Positions 49,962 to 58,057 of a DNA stretch of 64,000 nt are shown piece by piece. How positions within the stretch are numbered: the first letter of the stretch is position 1; each line of letters starts with the position of its first letter. The DNA is from Streptomyces alboflavus (GTDB lineage: Bacteria; Actinomycetota; Actinomycetes; Streptomycetales; Streptomycetaceae), in NCBI RefSeq assembly GCF_000716675.1, contig NZ_JNXT01000023.1:62001-126000 (forward strand), written 5' to 3'. The notes under the pieces are model-generated. The model was given only the letters and a program-made list of their open reading frames with translations. It did not search any database and was not told the DNA's origin. Both the position numbers and the translations under genes were made by a program.

Positions 49962-51674
49962 TCAGAGCGCCGAGAGCTCGTCCACCAGGTCGTCGAGCCC
50001 CAGCGACCCCTGCGAAAGCGCCGCCATGTGCCACGCCTTCGCGTCGAACGCGTCCCCGTGCCGCCGCCGTGCGTTCTCGCGCCCGAGCAGCCAGGCGCGC
50101 TCGCCGAGCTTGTAGCCGATGGCCTGGCCGGGAATCGTCAGATAGCGGGTCATCTCGCTCTCGACGAAGTCCGCGGGCCGGCTGCAGTGCGCCCCGTAGA
50201 ACTCCTGGGCGAGGTCGGGGGTCCAGCGCTCGCCGGGGTGGAACGGGGAGTCCGCGGGGATCTCCAGCTCCAGGTGCATGCCGATGTCGACGATGACCCG
50301 GAGGGCGCGCATCATCTGCGCGTCCAGGTAGCCGAGGCGCCGCTCGGGGTCGGTGAGGAAGCCCAGCTCGTCCATCAGGCGCTCCGCGTACAGCGCCCAG
50401 CCCTCCGCGTTGGCGCTGACGATGCCCACGGTCGCCTGGTAGCGGGACAGGTCCTCGGCGACGTGCGCCCACTGCGCGAGCTGCAGATGGTGGCCGGGCA
50501 CGCCCTCGTGGTACCAGGTGGACACCAGGTCGTACACGGGGAAGCGGGTCTCGCCCATGGTGGGCAGCCAGGTCCTGCCGGGGCGCGAGAAGTCCTCGGA
50601 AGGGCCGGTGTAGTACGGGGCGGCGGCGCCGCCGGGCGGGGCGATCCGCGACTCCACCTTCCGCACCCGCTCGGCGAGTTCGAAGTGCGTGCCGTCCAGC
50701 GCCTCGATCGCCTCGTCCATGAGGTCCTGCAGCCACTGCCGGACCTCGTCGACGCCGTCGATGTGCGCGCCGTGCTCGTCGATGTGCGCGAGGGCCACCC
50801 AGGGCGTGGCCGCGCCCGGCAGGATCTTCTCGGCCTCGGTCCGCATCTCGCCGAGCAGCCGGTGGTACTCGGCCCAGCCGTACGCGTACGCCTCGTCCAG
50901 ATCCAGGTCCGTGCCGTTGAAGTGGCGCGAGAGGCGGGCGTAGCGCTCCCGGCCCACGACCTCGGGCGCGCCCTCGATCGCGGGCGCGTACACGTCCCGC
51001 ATCCAGTCGCGCAGCGCCACGACCGCGCCGGTCGCCGCCTTCGCCGCCGTGTCGAGGTCGGTCCGCAGCGCCTGCGGCCCGTCCGCCGCGAACTCCTCGT
51101 ACCAGCCGGGACCGCCCTCGGCGCCCGCCCACTGCGTCAGCTGCTCGATGAACGTCGCCGTCGGCCGGGGCGCGGCGAACAGCTTGCGCTCCAGACCCAG
51201 TTCGAGGGCGGCCCGGTAGCCCTCGTACGCGCCGGGCACCGCCCGCAGCCGCTCGGCGATCGCCGCCCAGTCCTCGTCGGTGTCCGTCGGCGTCACCGTG
51301 AAGATCTCCCGGACCGCGTGCGGCGCGGTGTGCAGATTGCCGACGGCGCGCAGGCCCTCGTCGGCGTCGTGCACGGCGAGCTCCGCCGTGAGCCGCTCGC
51401 GCAGCAGCCGCGCGCAGCGCCGCTCCACGTCGGAGTCGGCGCCCGGGCGCGCCTCGGCCTCGTCGAGCCGCGCCAGCGTCGTGCGGGCGAGCGCCGCGAG
51501 GGCGTCGAGGCCCGCGGGGGAGAGGTCGGGGAGTTTGCTGTTGCTCTCCTTGACGCCGAGGTAGGTGCCGGTGATGGGGTCCAGGGCGATGAGCTCGTCG
51601 ACGTAAGTGTCGGCGACCTGGCGGGGCAGCGGGCCCGGGCCCGCTGCCGTGGGGGTGATGTTCGTGTCTGACAT
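49962..51674 (-). CDS. DUF885 family protein, probable metal-dependent peptidase
   Basis: 570 residues, all-helical. The motif YHEGVPGHHLQ supplies a HExxxxH-type metal site, and a conserved glutamate follows in NAEGWALYAERLM, as in DUF885 proteins. These resemble M3/M32-type carboxypeptidases but few have known activity. No signal peptide is visible, so it is cytoplasmic. The ATG at 51674 gives MSDTNIT and is preferred over an upstream GTG. CAGGAT lies six bases upstream on the minus strand. Confidence 0.85.
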   Translation of the reverse strand: MSDTNITPTAAGPGPLPRQVADTYVDELIALDPITGTYLGVKESNSKLPDLSPAGLDALAALARTTLARLDEAEARPGADSDVERRCARLLRERLTAELAVHDADEGLRAVGNLHTAPHAVREIFTVTPTDTDEDWAAIAERLRAVPGAYEGYRAALELGLERKLFAAPRPTATFIEQLTQWAGAEGGPGWYEEFAADGPQALRTDLDTAAKAATGAVVALRDWMRDVYAPAIEGAPEVVGRERYARLSRHFNGTDLDLDEAYAYGWAEYHRLLGEMRTEAEKILPGAATPWVALAHIDEHGAHIDGVDEVRQWLQDLMDEAIEALDGTHFELAERVRKVESRIAPPGGAAAPYYTGPSEDFSRPGRTWLPTMGETRFPVYDLVSTWYHEGVPGHHLQLAQWAHVAEDLSRYQATVGIVSANAEGWALYAERLMDELGFLTDPERRLGYLDAQMMRALRVIVDIGMHLELEIPADSPFHPGERWTPDLAQEFYGAHCSRPADFVESEMTRYLTIPGQAIGYKLGERAWLLGRENARRRHGDAFDAKAWHMAALSQGSLGLDDLVDELSAL

Positions 51675-51756
51675 GCGGACATCCTGGTACGGGACAGGGC
51701 CGCACGTCACTGGCGCGTCGGGGCCGCACGGGGCGCGACGGCGATCAACCGTCCCT

Positions 51757-51773
51757 TAGTTGACCGGTCGTTC
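51757..51773. promoter_or_regulatory. TetR operator and promoter of the regulator gene
   Basis: TAGTTGACCGGTCGTTC contains the palindrome GACCGGTC. TTGACC at 51760-51765 is a -35, and TAACTT at 51784-51789 is the -10 eighteen bases on, seven bases before the regulator ATG. A nearly identical sequence in the opposite orientation is at 52451-52467. Confidence 0.65.
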
Positions 51774-51796
51774 CAGTTGGGGTTAACTTCTGCCGT

Positions 51797-52381
51797 ATGG
51801 CGAGGACCAAGGAATTCGACCCCGACGCCGCGCTCAGGGCCGCGCTCGACCTGTTCTGGAGCCGTGGCTACGAGGCGACGTCCATGGCGGACCTCGTCGA
51901 GCACCTCGGCATCGGCCGCGCCAGCATCTACGCGACCTTCGGCAACAAGCGCGAGCTGTATCTGAAGGCCATGGACCGCTATACGGAACTGAACGATCCG
52001 CTGCTGCTCGACGAGCTCTCCCGGCCCGGCCCCGCGCTGCCGGGGGTCCGCGCCCTGCTCGATCGGTTCGTCGCCGAGTCGTCCGCGCCGGACACCGGCC
52101 GTGCGGGCTGCTTCGTCACCAACACGGCGGCGGAGCTCGCCCCGCACGACGCCGCGGCCGACCGCCGGGTCGAGCTGAACTGGGAGCAGATCGAGACCCT
52201 GCTGCACGCCGCGCTCACCCGCGCGCGAGCCCAGGGCGAGATCCCCGAGGACCGCGATCCGCGCGCCCTCGCCCGCATGCTGCTCGTGCTGCTCCAGGGC
52301 ATGCGGGTGGTCGGCAAGGTCTCCGGCGGCGAGGCCCGCGTGCGGGCGGCGGCGCAGCAGGCGCTGGCGCTGCTGGCATAG
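51797..52381 (+). CDS. TetR-family regulator
   Basis: 194 residues. The helix-turn-helix is classical (ATSMADLVEHLGIGRASIYATFGNKRELYLKA). The C-terminal ligand domain includes GCFVTNTAAELAPHD, the AcrR/NemR-like TetR_C pattern. A leaderless promoter overlaps its putative operator, so it probably represses itself and the downstream reductase, which carries the same operator. Confidence 0.92.
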   Translation: MARTKEFDPDAALRAALDLFWSRGYEATSMADLVEHLGIGRASIYATFGNKRELYLKAMDRYTELNDPLLLDELSRPGPALPGVRALLDRFVAESSAPDTGRAGCFVTNTAAELAPHDAAADRRVELNWEQIETLLHAALTRARAQGEIPEDRDPRALARMLLVLLQGMRVVGKVSGGEARVRAAAQQALALLA

Positions 52382-52450
52382 GCGGTCACCGCACCGACTC
52401 TCCCCGTCCTGGCGCGCCGTGCCCGGGCGGATTCTCACGCCTCAATACAA

Positions 52451-52467
52451 GAACGATCGGTCAATTA
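52451..52467. promoter_or_regulatory. Second TetR operator, before the reductase
   Basis: GAACGATCGGTCAATTA is the reverse complement of the site at 51757-51773 apart from two changes, and lies 27 bases before the reductase ATG. Confidence 0.65.
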
Positions 52468-52493
52468 TGACAGTCCCTTCGAGGAGGACGCAC

Positions 52494-53396
52494 ATGGCGC
52501 AGAAGAAGGTCGCCGTACTCGGCACGGGGATCATCGGCGCACCCGTGGCACGCCATCTGCGCGCGCACTTCGCGGTGCGCGTCTGGAACAGGACCCGCGC
52601 GAGGGCGGAGCCCCTCGCCGCCCACGACGGCCTTGAGGTGTGCGGCACCCCGGCCGAGGCGGTCGCGGGCGCCGACGTCGTCGTGACCGTCCTCAAGGAC
52701 GGCCCCGCCGTGCGCGAGGCGATGGCGGCGGCCGCCCCCGCGCTTGCCGAAGGCGCGGTGTGGGTGCAGCTGAGCACGGTCGGCGCGGAGGAGATCGACG
52801 AGCTGGCGCGGCTCGCGGACGCGTACGGGCTCGTGCTGTACGACGCGCCGGTACAGGGCACCAAGCAGCCCGCGGAGAACGGCGCGCTGGTGGTCCTCGC
52901 CTCCGGGCCGCGAACCGCCGGGGAGCCGCTGGAGCTCGCCCGGCTCGTGTTCGACGCGATCGGCTCGCGCACGGTCTGGGTCTCCGGTGAACCCGGCGCG
53001 GCCAGCCGCCTCAAGCTCGCCCTGAACAGCCTCGTGTTCGCCCTCACGCACGGCGCCGCCGAATGCCTCGCCCTGGCCGAGGCGTTGGGCGTGGACCCGG
53101 CGCTCGTCGTCGACGCGGTCGCGGGCGGCCCCCTGGACAGCCCGTTCTTCCAGGCCAAGGCCGCCGCGATCCGCGCGGGCGACTACTCGGCCAGCTTCTC
53201 CGTGAGCAACTCCGTCAAGGACGCGGAACTCGTCGTGGCGGCGGCGGAGTCGGCCGGGGTCGCGGCCGATGTCGGCGCGGCCGGACTCGCCCGGTTCCGG
53301 CGCGCGGTCGGCGCCGGACATGGCGACAAGGACATGGCCGCCTCGTACCTCGTGGCCCCGGCCGGCGCGGGGCGGAACCCGGGCGCGGGGGACTGA
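52494..53396 (+). CDS. NAD(P)-dependent reductase of the hydroxyisobutyrate dehydrogenase family
   Basis: 300 residues. The cofactor motif VAVLGTGIIGAPVARHL is N-terminal, then NRTRARAEPL (NADP-type), STVGAEEIDEL, DAPVQGTKQPAENG (DxPVsGt signature), and the catalytic lysine region SRLKLALNSL. The protein resembles beta-hydroxyacid dehydrogenases and imine reductases. GAGGAGGA is a strong ribosome site before the ATG. A TetR regulator with a matching operator lies just upstream. Confidence 0.9.
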   Translation: MAQKKVAVLGTGIIGAPVARHLRAHFAVRVWNRTRARAEPLAAHDGLEVCGTPAEAVAGADVVVTVLKDGPAVREAMAAAAPALAEGAVWVQLSTVGAEEIDELARLADAYGLVLYDAPVQGTKQPAENGALVVLASGPRTAGEPLELARLVFDAIGSRTVWVSGEPGAASRLKLALNSLVFALTHGAAECLALAEALGVDPALVVDAVAGGPLDSPFFQAKAAAIRAGDYSASFSVSNSVKDAELVVAAAESAGVAADVGAAGLARFRRAVGAGHGDKDMAASYLVAPAGAGRNPGAGD

Positions 53397-53410
53397 GGGC
53401 TCCGCGCGGC

Positions 53411-53455
53411 GGACGCCCGCACCCCGACCGCGCGAGGCGGGGGATGCGGGCGTCC
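53411..53455. terminator. Hairpin between convergent reductase and GNAT genes
   Basis: GGACGCCCGCA (53411-53421) pairs perfectly with 53445-53455; three more pairs follow after one mismatch. It lies in the gap between the two 3' ends. Confidence 0.6.
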
Positions 53456-53514
53456 TTCGCGGCCGGGCCCTTCGGCGGCCCCGGACCGCCGGGGCTTCCC
53501 GGTAGCCCTGGACG

Positions 53515-54990
53515 CTACTGGTGGCTGTCGTACGGCAGTTGCGACCGCACCGGCGTGGCGTCGAGGCGGGCGGTGATGACGAGCGTGCCCTCCTCGATCT
53601 GGAAGTCCAGGGGGAGGCGCAGACCGCGCATCGCGGCGACCATGCCGGTGTTGGACGACTGCGTGACCGCGTACACGCTCTCGCAGCCCGCCTCGATCGC
53701 CATCGAGACCAGCCGGCCGAGGAGTTCGCCGCCGATGCCGCGGCGCTGCCAGTCGTCCTCGACGAGCAGCGCGATCTCCGTCTCGTCGCCGTCCCACAGC
53801 AGATGGCCGAGGCCGACGACACGGCCGGACGCGGTGCGCGCGGCGAGCGTTCGGCCGAAGCGCGGGCTCAGGAGGTGGTTGAGATAGCGGTCGGCGTCGT
53901 TGACCGGGCCGTGGTAGCGCATGCTCAGGGTGCGCTTCGAGCAGCGCTCGTGCATGTCCTTGGCGGCGTCGAGGTCGCCCGTGTCGGCGCGGCTCACCGT
54001 GATGTCGCTGCCCTCGGGGAGCGTCAGGACGTCCTGGCCGCGCGGGACGCGCGGGCCGAGCCGGGTGTCCAGCTCCACGAGCGCCCGCGCGCGGGCGAAC
54101 TCCGTGGGGGTGAACGGGAGATAGGGGCGCTCGACCGTGATCACTCCGCCCTCGGGGGCCCGCAGCCGCAGCACGGTCCCGTCGAGGACGCCCTCGACGG
54201 GCGCCGCTTCCTCCTGTGCCCCCTCCGTCCGGCTCGCCTTGGCGGGCAGGGAACGGATGGTGCACCGGCCGAGCAACTGGCGCAGTGCGAGCGGAAGTTC
54301 CGCCGCGTCCAGGGCCGTGCGCGTGGCCAGGCCGAGGATCCGGGTCGGCGCGTCCACCAGGTCGTGGGCGTCGGCCCGCTCGACCCAGGTGCTCGATCCG
54401 CCCGCGCGCGAGACCGTGCGGGTGAGGTCGGCGGCGGGCAGCGCCGCCGGGGCCCGCAGCAGGAACTCGTCGACCGTGCCGTCGGCCAGCGGGTGGGTCT
54501 GCAGGCTCAGGATGTCGACGCCGTCCCCCGCCAGCGCCGTGCACAGCGCGGCGAGCGAGCCGGGGGCGTCGCGCACGGTCGTGCGCATGCGCCACAGCGT
54601 CGTCGGCTCGGGCCGCGGACCGGCCGCCGCGCCGGTGGCTTCCGGCGCGGTCGTGGCGGCCGCGGCGGTGGTGCAGCCGGTGTTGGTGGTGTCCCCGGTC
54701 CGGTCCTGGGCCGGGAGCGGCGGGGTGCCCGTATCGGGTCCGTCCGCGTCCGGCGGCGCATGCGTGTGGCGCCGTGCCCACCATGTGTGGAACCCGGCCG
54801 TGGCCGCCAGGATCACGGCCGACACCAGGAGAAGCTCGGGCCCGTCCGGGCCGTGCCCCACGAGATTGGCCACCGCGTCCGCCACGGCCACGGCCGTGAA
54901 CAGGGCGGCGAGTTCGACGAGGTCCCGGCGCCAGTGGTGCACCGGCCTGCCGTGCCTCTTGCGCGTCACATCAGACATGTCAGCACTCAT
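53515..54990 (-). CDS. Membrane protein with ACT and GNAT domains
   Basis: 491 residues. Two N-terminal membrane helices (about 24-45 and 52-72) are followed by a Thr/Ala-rich linker, an ACT-like domain (about 135-205, RTTVRDAPGSLAALCTALAG, VDILSLQTHP), and a C-terminal GNAT acetyltransferase (about 325-470; RTLAARTASGRVVGLGHLLW, then DDWQRRGIGGELLG). ACT domains bind amino acids, so acetylation may respond to amino-acid level, as in actinobacterial amino-acid-gated acetyltransferases. The membrane anchor is unusual for this. An ATG at 54978 is also possible. Confidence 0.78.
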   Translation of the reverse strand: MSADMSDVTRKRHGRPVHHWRRDLVELAALFTAVAVADAVANLVGHGPDGPELLLVSAVILAATAGFHTWWARRHTHAPPDADGPDTGTPPLPAQDRTGDTTNTGCTTAAAATTAPEATGAAAGPRPEPTTLWRMRTTVRDAPGSLAALCTALAGDGVDILSLQTHPLADGTVDEFLLRAPAALPAADLTRTVSRAGGSSTWVERADAHDLVDAPTRILGLATRTALDAAELPLALRQLLGRCTIRSLPAKASRTEGAQEEAAPVEGVLDGTVLRLRAPEGGVITVERPYLPFTPTEFARARALVELDTRLGPRVPRGQDVLTLPEGSDITVSRADTGDLDAAKDMHERCSKRTLSMRYHGPVNDADRYLNHLLSPRFGRTLAARTASGRVVGLGHLLWDGDETEIALLVEDDWQRRGIGGELLGRLVSMAIEAGCESVYAVTQSSNTGMVAAMRGLRLPLDFQIEEGTLVITARLDATPVRSQLPYDSHQ

Positions 54991-55173
54991 GCAGTCACTC
55001 TGGCCGAAGGGTGTTGCGTGATCACGAACGGTTTGTGACTGATGGGTTAAGAGCGGTTCTGTCCGTTTCATTACTCTTTGCTCACCCCGGTTGTCCGTTG
55101 CTGTCCCCCGTATGCCCGCAACGGTCCGCGCGGGTGCCGACCGGAGGTGGCCGGTCCGCACCCGCGCGGGTCG

Positions 55174-56754
55174 TCACTGGCCCACGCGTCCCGGCTGCAG
55201 CACCTTGGTGAAGAGCACGCCTCCGCCCTGCTGCCGCAGTCGCACCGTCAACTCGCCGCTGTCGCCGTCGATGTCCACCTCTCCGTAGTAGGGCGGTGTC
55301 TCCGCCGGCGATGTGTTGGCACGGTCCGGCGCCTTGACGAACGTCTGGTCCGGGCCGAAGGTTCCATCGAGTTTCACGGCCGGGAAACCGCCCGCGGCGA
55401 GCGGCCCGGACACGAATTCCCAGAACGGCGCGAAGTCCTTGAAGGCAGCGCGCGAGGGGTCGTAGTGTTGCGCCGAGGTGTAGTGCACATCGGCCGTCAG
55501 CCACACCGTGCCCGTGATCCGGCGGTGCTTGATGTGCCGGAGCAGCTCGGCGATCTGCAGCTCACGGCCGAGCGGCGCGCCCGGGTCGCCCTGCGCGACG
55601 GCCTCGAAGTTCGTCTGGCCGTCGCCGACCACCAGGCCGAGCGGCATGTCGGAGGCGATGACCTTCCACACTGCGCGCGAGCGCGACAGCTCCCGCTTCA
55701 GCCAGGCGAGCTGCTCGGCGCCCAGGATGCCGGTGGCGTCCTCGGGCTGCCGGTTCGGCGAGTTGGCGTTGCGGTACGTGCGCATGTCGAGCACGAACAC
55801 ATCGAGGAGCGGGCCGTGCCTGAGCACCCGGTACACCCGTCCGTCGCGGTCGCCGGGGCGCTGCGTGGAGATCGGGTAGTACTCGCTGAACGCCCGCAGC
55901 GAGCGCCCCGCGAGGACGTCGACGTCCTTCTCCGTGTAGCGCGGGTCCTCCAGGATCTGCCCGGGGTACCAGTTGTTGCGCACCTCGTGGTCGTCCCACT
56001 GCACGATGGACGGCACCTGGGCGTTGAACCGGCGTACGTGCTCGTCGAGGAGGTTGTACCGGAAGTTGCCGCGGAACTCCGCGAGGGTCTCGGCGACCTT
56101 CGACTTCTCCGGAGTGGTGATGTTCTTCCACACCCGGCCGTCGGGCAGCTTGACGCTCGCCTGGATGGGCCCGTCGGCGTAGATGTTGTCACCGCTGCAC
56201 AGGAAGAAGTCGGGGTTGCGGCCGCGCATCTCCTCGTACACCCGCCAGCCGCCGAGCTCCGGGTTGATGCCCCAGCCCTGGCCCGCGATGTCCCCCGACC
56301 ACAGGAAGCGCACGTCGTCCCGGCGTCTGAGCGAGGTCGTGCGGAACGTGCCGGTGACCGGTTTTCCCGTGCGGCGCGGGTCGTCGGGGTCGGCCAGGAG
56401 CACGCGGTAGTGGATCTGCTCGCCGGCGGGCAGCCCGCGAAGGCGCGTGGTGCCGGTGAAGTCGGTGCGGGGGCCGAGCAGCGGGCCGTGCCAGCGGGTC
56501 GGCCGCCGGAACGACTCCGTGGCGGACGTCTCCACGATCATGCGGGCGGGCCGGTCGGAGCGCACCCACACGAGCCCCGAGTGCGCGCCCACGTCACCGG
56601 CCTGCACCCCCCAGTCGGCGCTCGGGCGCCCCCGCAGGGCCAGCGCCGGGGCCGCGCCGGACAGCGCGGGCACGGTGAGTGCCGCGGGCACGACGAGCGA
56701 ACCGCGCAGCAGGCTGCGGCGGCGCGGAGACGGGCTCGACGGACGGTGTGACAT
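55174..56754 (-). CDS. phoD: Secreted alkaline phosphatase PhoD
   Basis: 526 residues. A twin-arginine signal is present (SPRRRSLLRGS plus hydrophobic core to about residue 40). PhoD metal-site motifs are FLWSGDIAGQG, FFLCSGDNIYAD, VQWDDHEVRNNWYPG, LDMRTYRN and LTADVHYTSAQ. PhoD cleaves phosphate mono- and diesters outside the cell and uses iron and calcium. GGAGG lies seven bases before the ATG. A PHO-box-like repeat lies about 70 bases upstream, fitting PhoP induction at low phosphate. Confidence 0.93.
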   Translation of the reverse strand: MSHRPSSPSPRRRSLLRGSLVVPAALTVPALSGAAPALALRGRPSADWGVQAGDVGAHSGLVWVRSDRPARMIVETSATESFRRPTRWHGPLLGPRTDFTGTTRLRGLPAGEQIHYRVLLADPDDPRRTGKPVTGTFRTTSLRRRDDVRFLWSGDIAGQGWGINPELGGWRVYEEMRGRNPDFFLCSGDNIYADGPIQASVKLPDGRVWKNITTPEKSKVAETLAEFRGNFRYNLLDEHVRRFNAQVPSIVQWDDHEVRNNWYPGQILEDPRYTEKDVDVLAGRSLRAFSEYYPISTQRPGDRDGRVYRVLRHGPLLDVFVLDMRTYRNANSPNRQPEDATGILGAEQLAWLKRELSRSRAVWKVIASDMPLGLVVGDGQTNFEAVAQGDPGAPLGRELQIAELLRHIKHRRITGTVWLTADVHYTSAQHYDPSRAAFKDFAPFWEFVSGPLAAGGFPAVKLDGTFGPDQTFVKAPDRANTSPAETPPYYGEVDIDGDSGELTVRLRQQGGGVLFTKVLQPGRVGQ

Positions 56755-56821
56755 GAAGACGCCTCCAGGGACGGCGAATCGATCGGATGTGCAGTGCCAC
56801 GTGTACTGCTGCGCCACGGCG

Positions 56822-56843
56822 CCCACGCGAACCACAAGTGAAC
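56822..56843 (-). promoter_or_regulatory. PHO-box-like direct repeat upstream of phoD
   Basis: On the minus strand, GTTCACTTGTG (56843-56833) is followed directly by GTTCGCGTGGG (56832-56822): two 11-base units of the PhoP type facing phoD. Confidence 0.6.
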
Positions 56844-56897
56844 AACCGCCCATGGGACGAGGGGAACAGCCGCGCCGGACACCGGTTTCGCGCGTGC

Positions 56898-56987
56898 CGA
56901 GCACCGGCGCCCGGTGCTCGACGCGCGCGTGGTCCGAGCTCGGTACGCGCGCGTGGTCCGACTCCCGAGGTCCCTGAGCCTCGGGAG
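56898..56987. terminator. Two hairpins and a direct repeat between phoD and the hydrolase
   Basis: CGAGCACCGG-cgc-CCGGTGCTCG (56898-56920) and CTCCCGAGG-N8-CCTCGGGAG (56962-56987) are two perfect stems; the second lies 30 bases after the hydrolase stop. Between them ACGCGCGCGTGGTCCGA occurs twice (56921-56937 and 56945-56961). Confidence 0.6.
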
Positions 56988-57016
56988 GCCTTCGGCCCGC
57001 GCCCGCCCTGTCGAGG

Positions 57017-57874
57017 TCAGCGGCTGGTGTCGAGGATGACCCGCGCCACCCGGGCCGGGTCGTCGTGCATCGGGACGTGCCCGCACCCGGGCAGCCGCAC
57101 GAGCCGGGCCCCGGGGATGGCGTGCTTGGCCCGGATGCCCTGGCGGCGCAGCAGCAGCCGGTCGCGGGTGCCCCAGGCGACCGTGACCGGAAGACCCGGC
57201 ACGTCGTCGCGGAAGCGCACGTCCCGCCCGGCGGCCAGCGTCTCGTGGAAGCCGGTCGCCTCGCGCAGCGCCAGCGTCTCCGCGACCACCGCCTCCGGCG
57301 AACGGTGGCCGGGGTGGGCGTAGATGGTGCTGGTGAGCGCGGTCCTGCCGACCGCGCTCCGGGAGAGGCGCTCGATCATCGGCAGGGGCATGCGGCGCGC
57401 GATCCCGTGCATGGCGCGCAGCGTCGAGAAGGCGTACCGGCGCTCCGCCTCGCTCCAGAACCCGGCGGGGGACAGGGCGGTGACGGACCGTACGAGCTTC
57501 TCCCGGCCCAGTTCGAGCGCGAGCAGTCCGCCCAGCGAGTTGCCCGCCACATGCGGCCGTTCGACGCCCAGGGCCCCGCACAGGGCGTGCAGCGTGGGCA
57601 CCACCGTCGACAGGTCGTAGGCCAGTCCGTCCGGCAGCGCCGGGGAGGCGCCGAAGCCCGGCAGGTCCACGGCGATCACGTCCCGCTCGGCCGCGAGGAT
57701 GCCGACGACGGGGTCCCAGGCCTGGCGGTGGTGGCCGATGCCGTGCAGCAGGAGCAGCGGTGCCCCGGTGCCCGAGCGCTGGTAGGAGACCGTCACCGAG
57801 CGCGGCCCGCAGGGTGAATCGACGCTGAACGACACCTCTGCGGCCTCTGCGGCCCCTGCCACCCGTGCGGCCAT
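57017..57874 (-). CDS. Alpha/beta hydrolase
   Basis: 285 residues. The fold is classic: LLLLHGIGHHRQAWDPVV (oxyanion loop), AVDLPGFGAS, the nucleophile elbow GNSLGGLLALEL, the acid in WGTRDRLLLRR and the histidine in PGCGHVPMHDDP. No signal peptide is seen. The substrate is unknown. The ATG at 57874 is chosen because AGGAG lies five bases upstream. A GACA-cct-TGTC dyad in the promoter region suggests TetR-type control from elsewhere. Confidence 0.88.
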   Translation of the reverse strand: MAARVAGAAEAAEVSFSVDSPCGPRSVTVSYQRSGTGAPLLLLHGIGHHRQAWDPVVGILAAERDVIAVDLPGFGASPALPDGLAYDLSTVVPTLHALCGALGVERPHVAGNSLGGLLALELGREKLVRSVTALSPAGFWSEAERRYAFSTLRAMHGIARRMPLPMIERLSRSAVGRTALTSTIYAHPGHRSPEAVVAETLALREATGFHETLAAGRDVRFRDDVPGLPVTVAWGTRDRLLLRRQGIRAKHAIPGARLVRLPGCGHVPMHDDPARVARVILDTSR

Positions 57875-57890
57875 GACTGCTCCTGACTTA

Positions 57891-57901
57891 GACACCTTGT
57901 C
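57891..57901. promoter_or_regulatory. Dyad GACA-cct-TGTC before the hydrolase gene
   Basis: A perfect 4+3+4 inverted repeat 17 bases upstream of the hydrolase start, of a type often bound by TetR repressors. No TetR gene is adjacent. Confidence 0.4.
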
Positions 57902-58057
57902 AGCAACAATTACCGCTCAGTAGCGTCGACTTCAAGGGTGCGACGGCACCGACTTGCCGCCGGGTCCGGTGCCGGGTCCGCCGGGGGCCCGGTGTGATCC
58001 TCGTCGGCTTGGCCGACGGAGGTGGACACCGGCAGATCCGTCGGCTGGGATGGAGTC

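Noticed and set aside
49024..51729. Long opposite-frame ORFs over the SDR and DUF885 genes
   Set aside because: Translations lack domains; the YxxxK SDR and the HEGVPGHH protein in other frames explain the sequence.
57898..57927. ECF41-type promoter TGTCAGC...CGTC for the sigma factor
   Set aside because: As I recall the consensus is TGTCACA-N16-CGTC; here the spacing is 19 and the -35 differs, so I do not call it.
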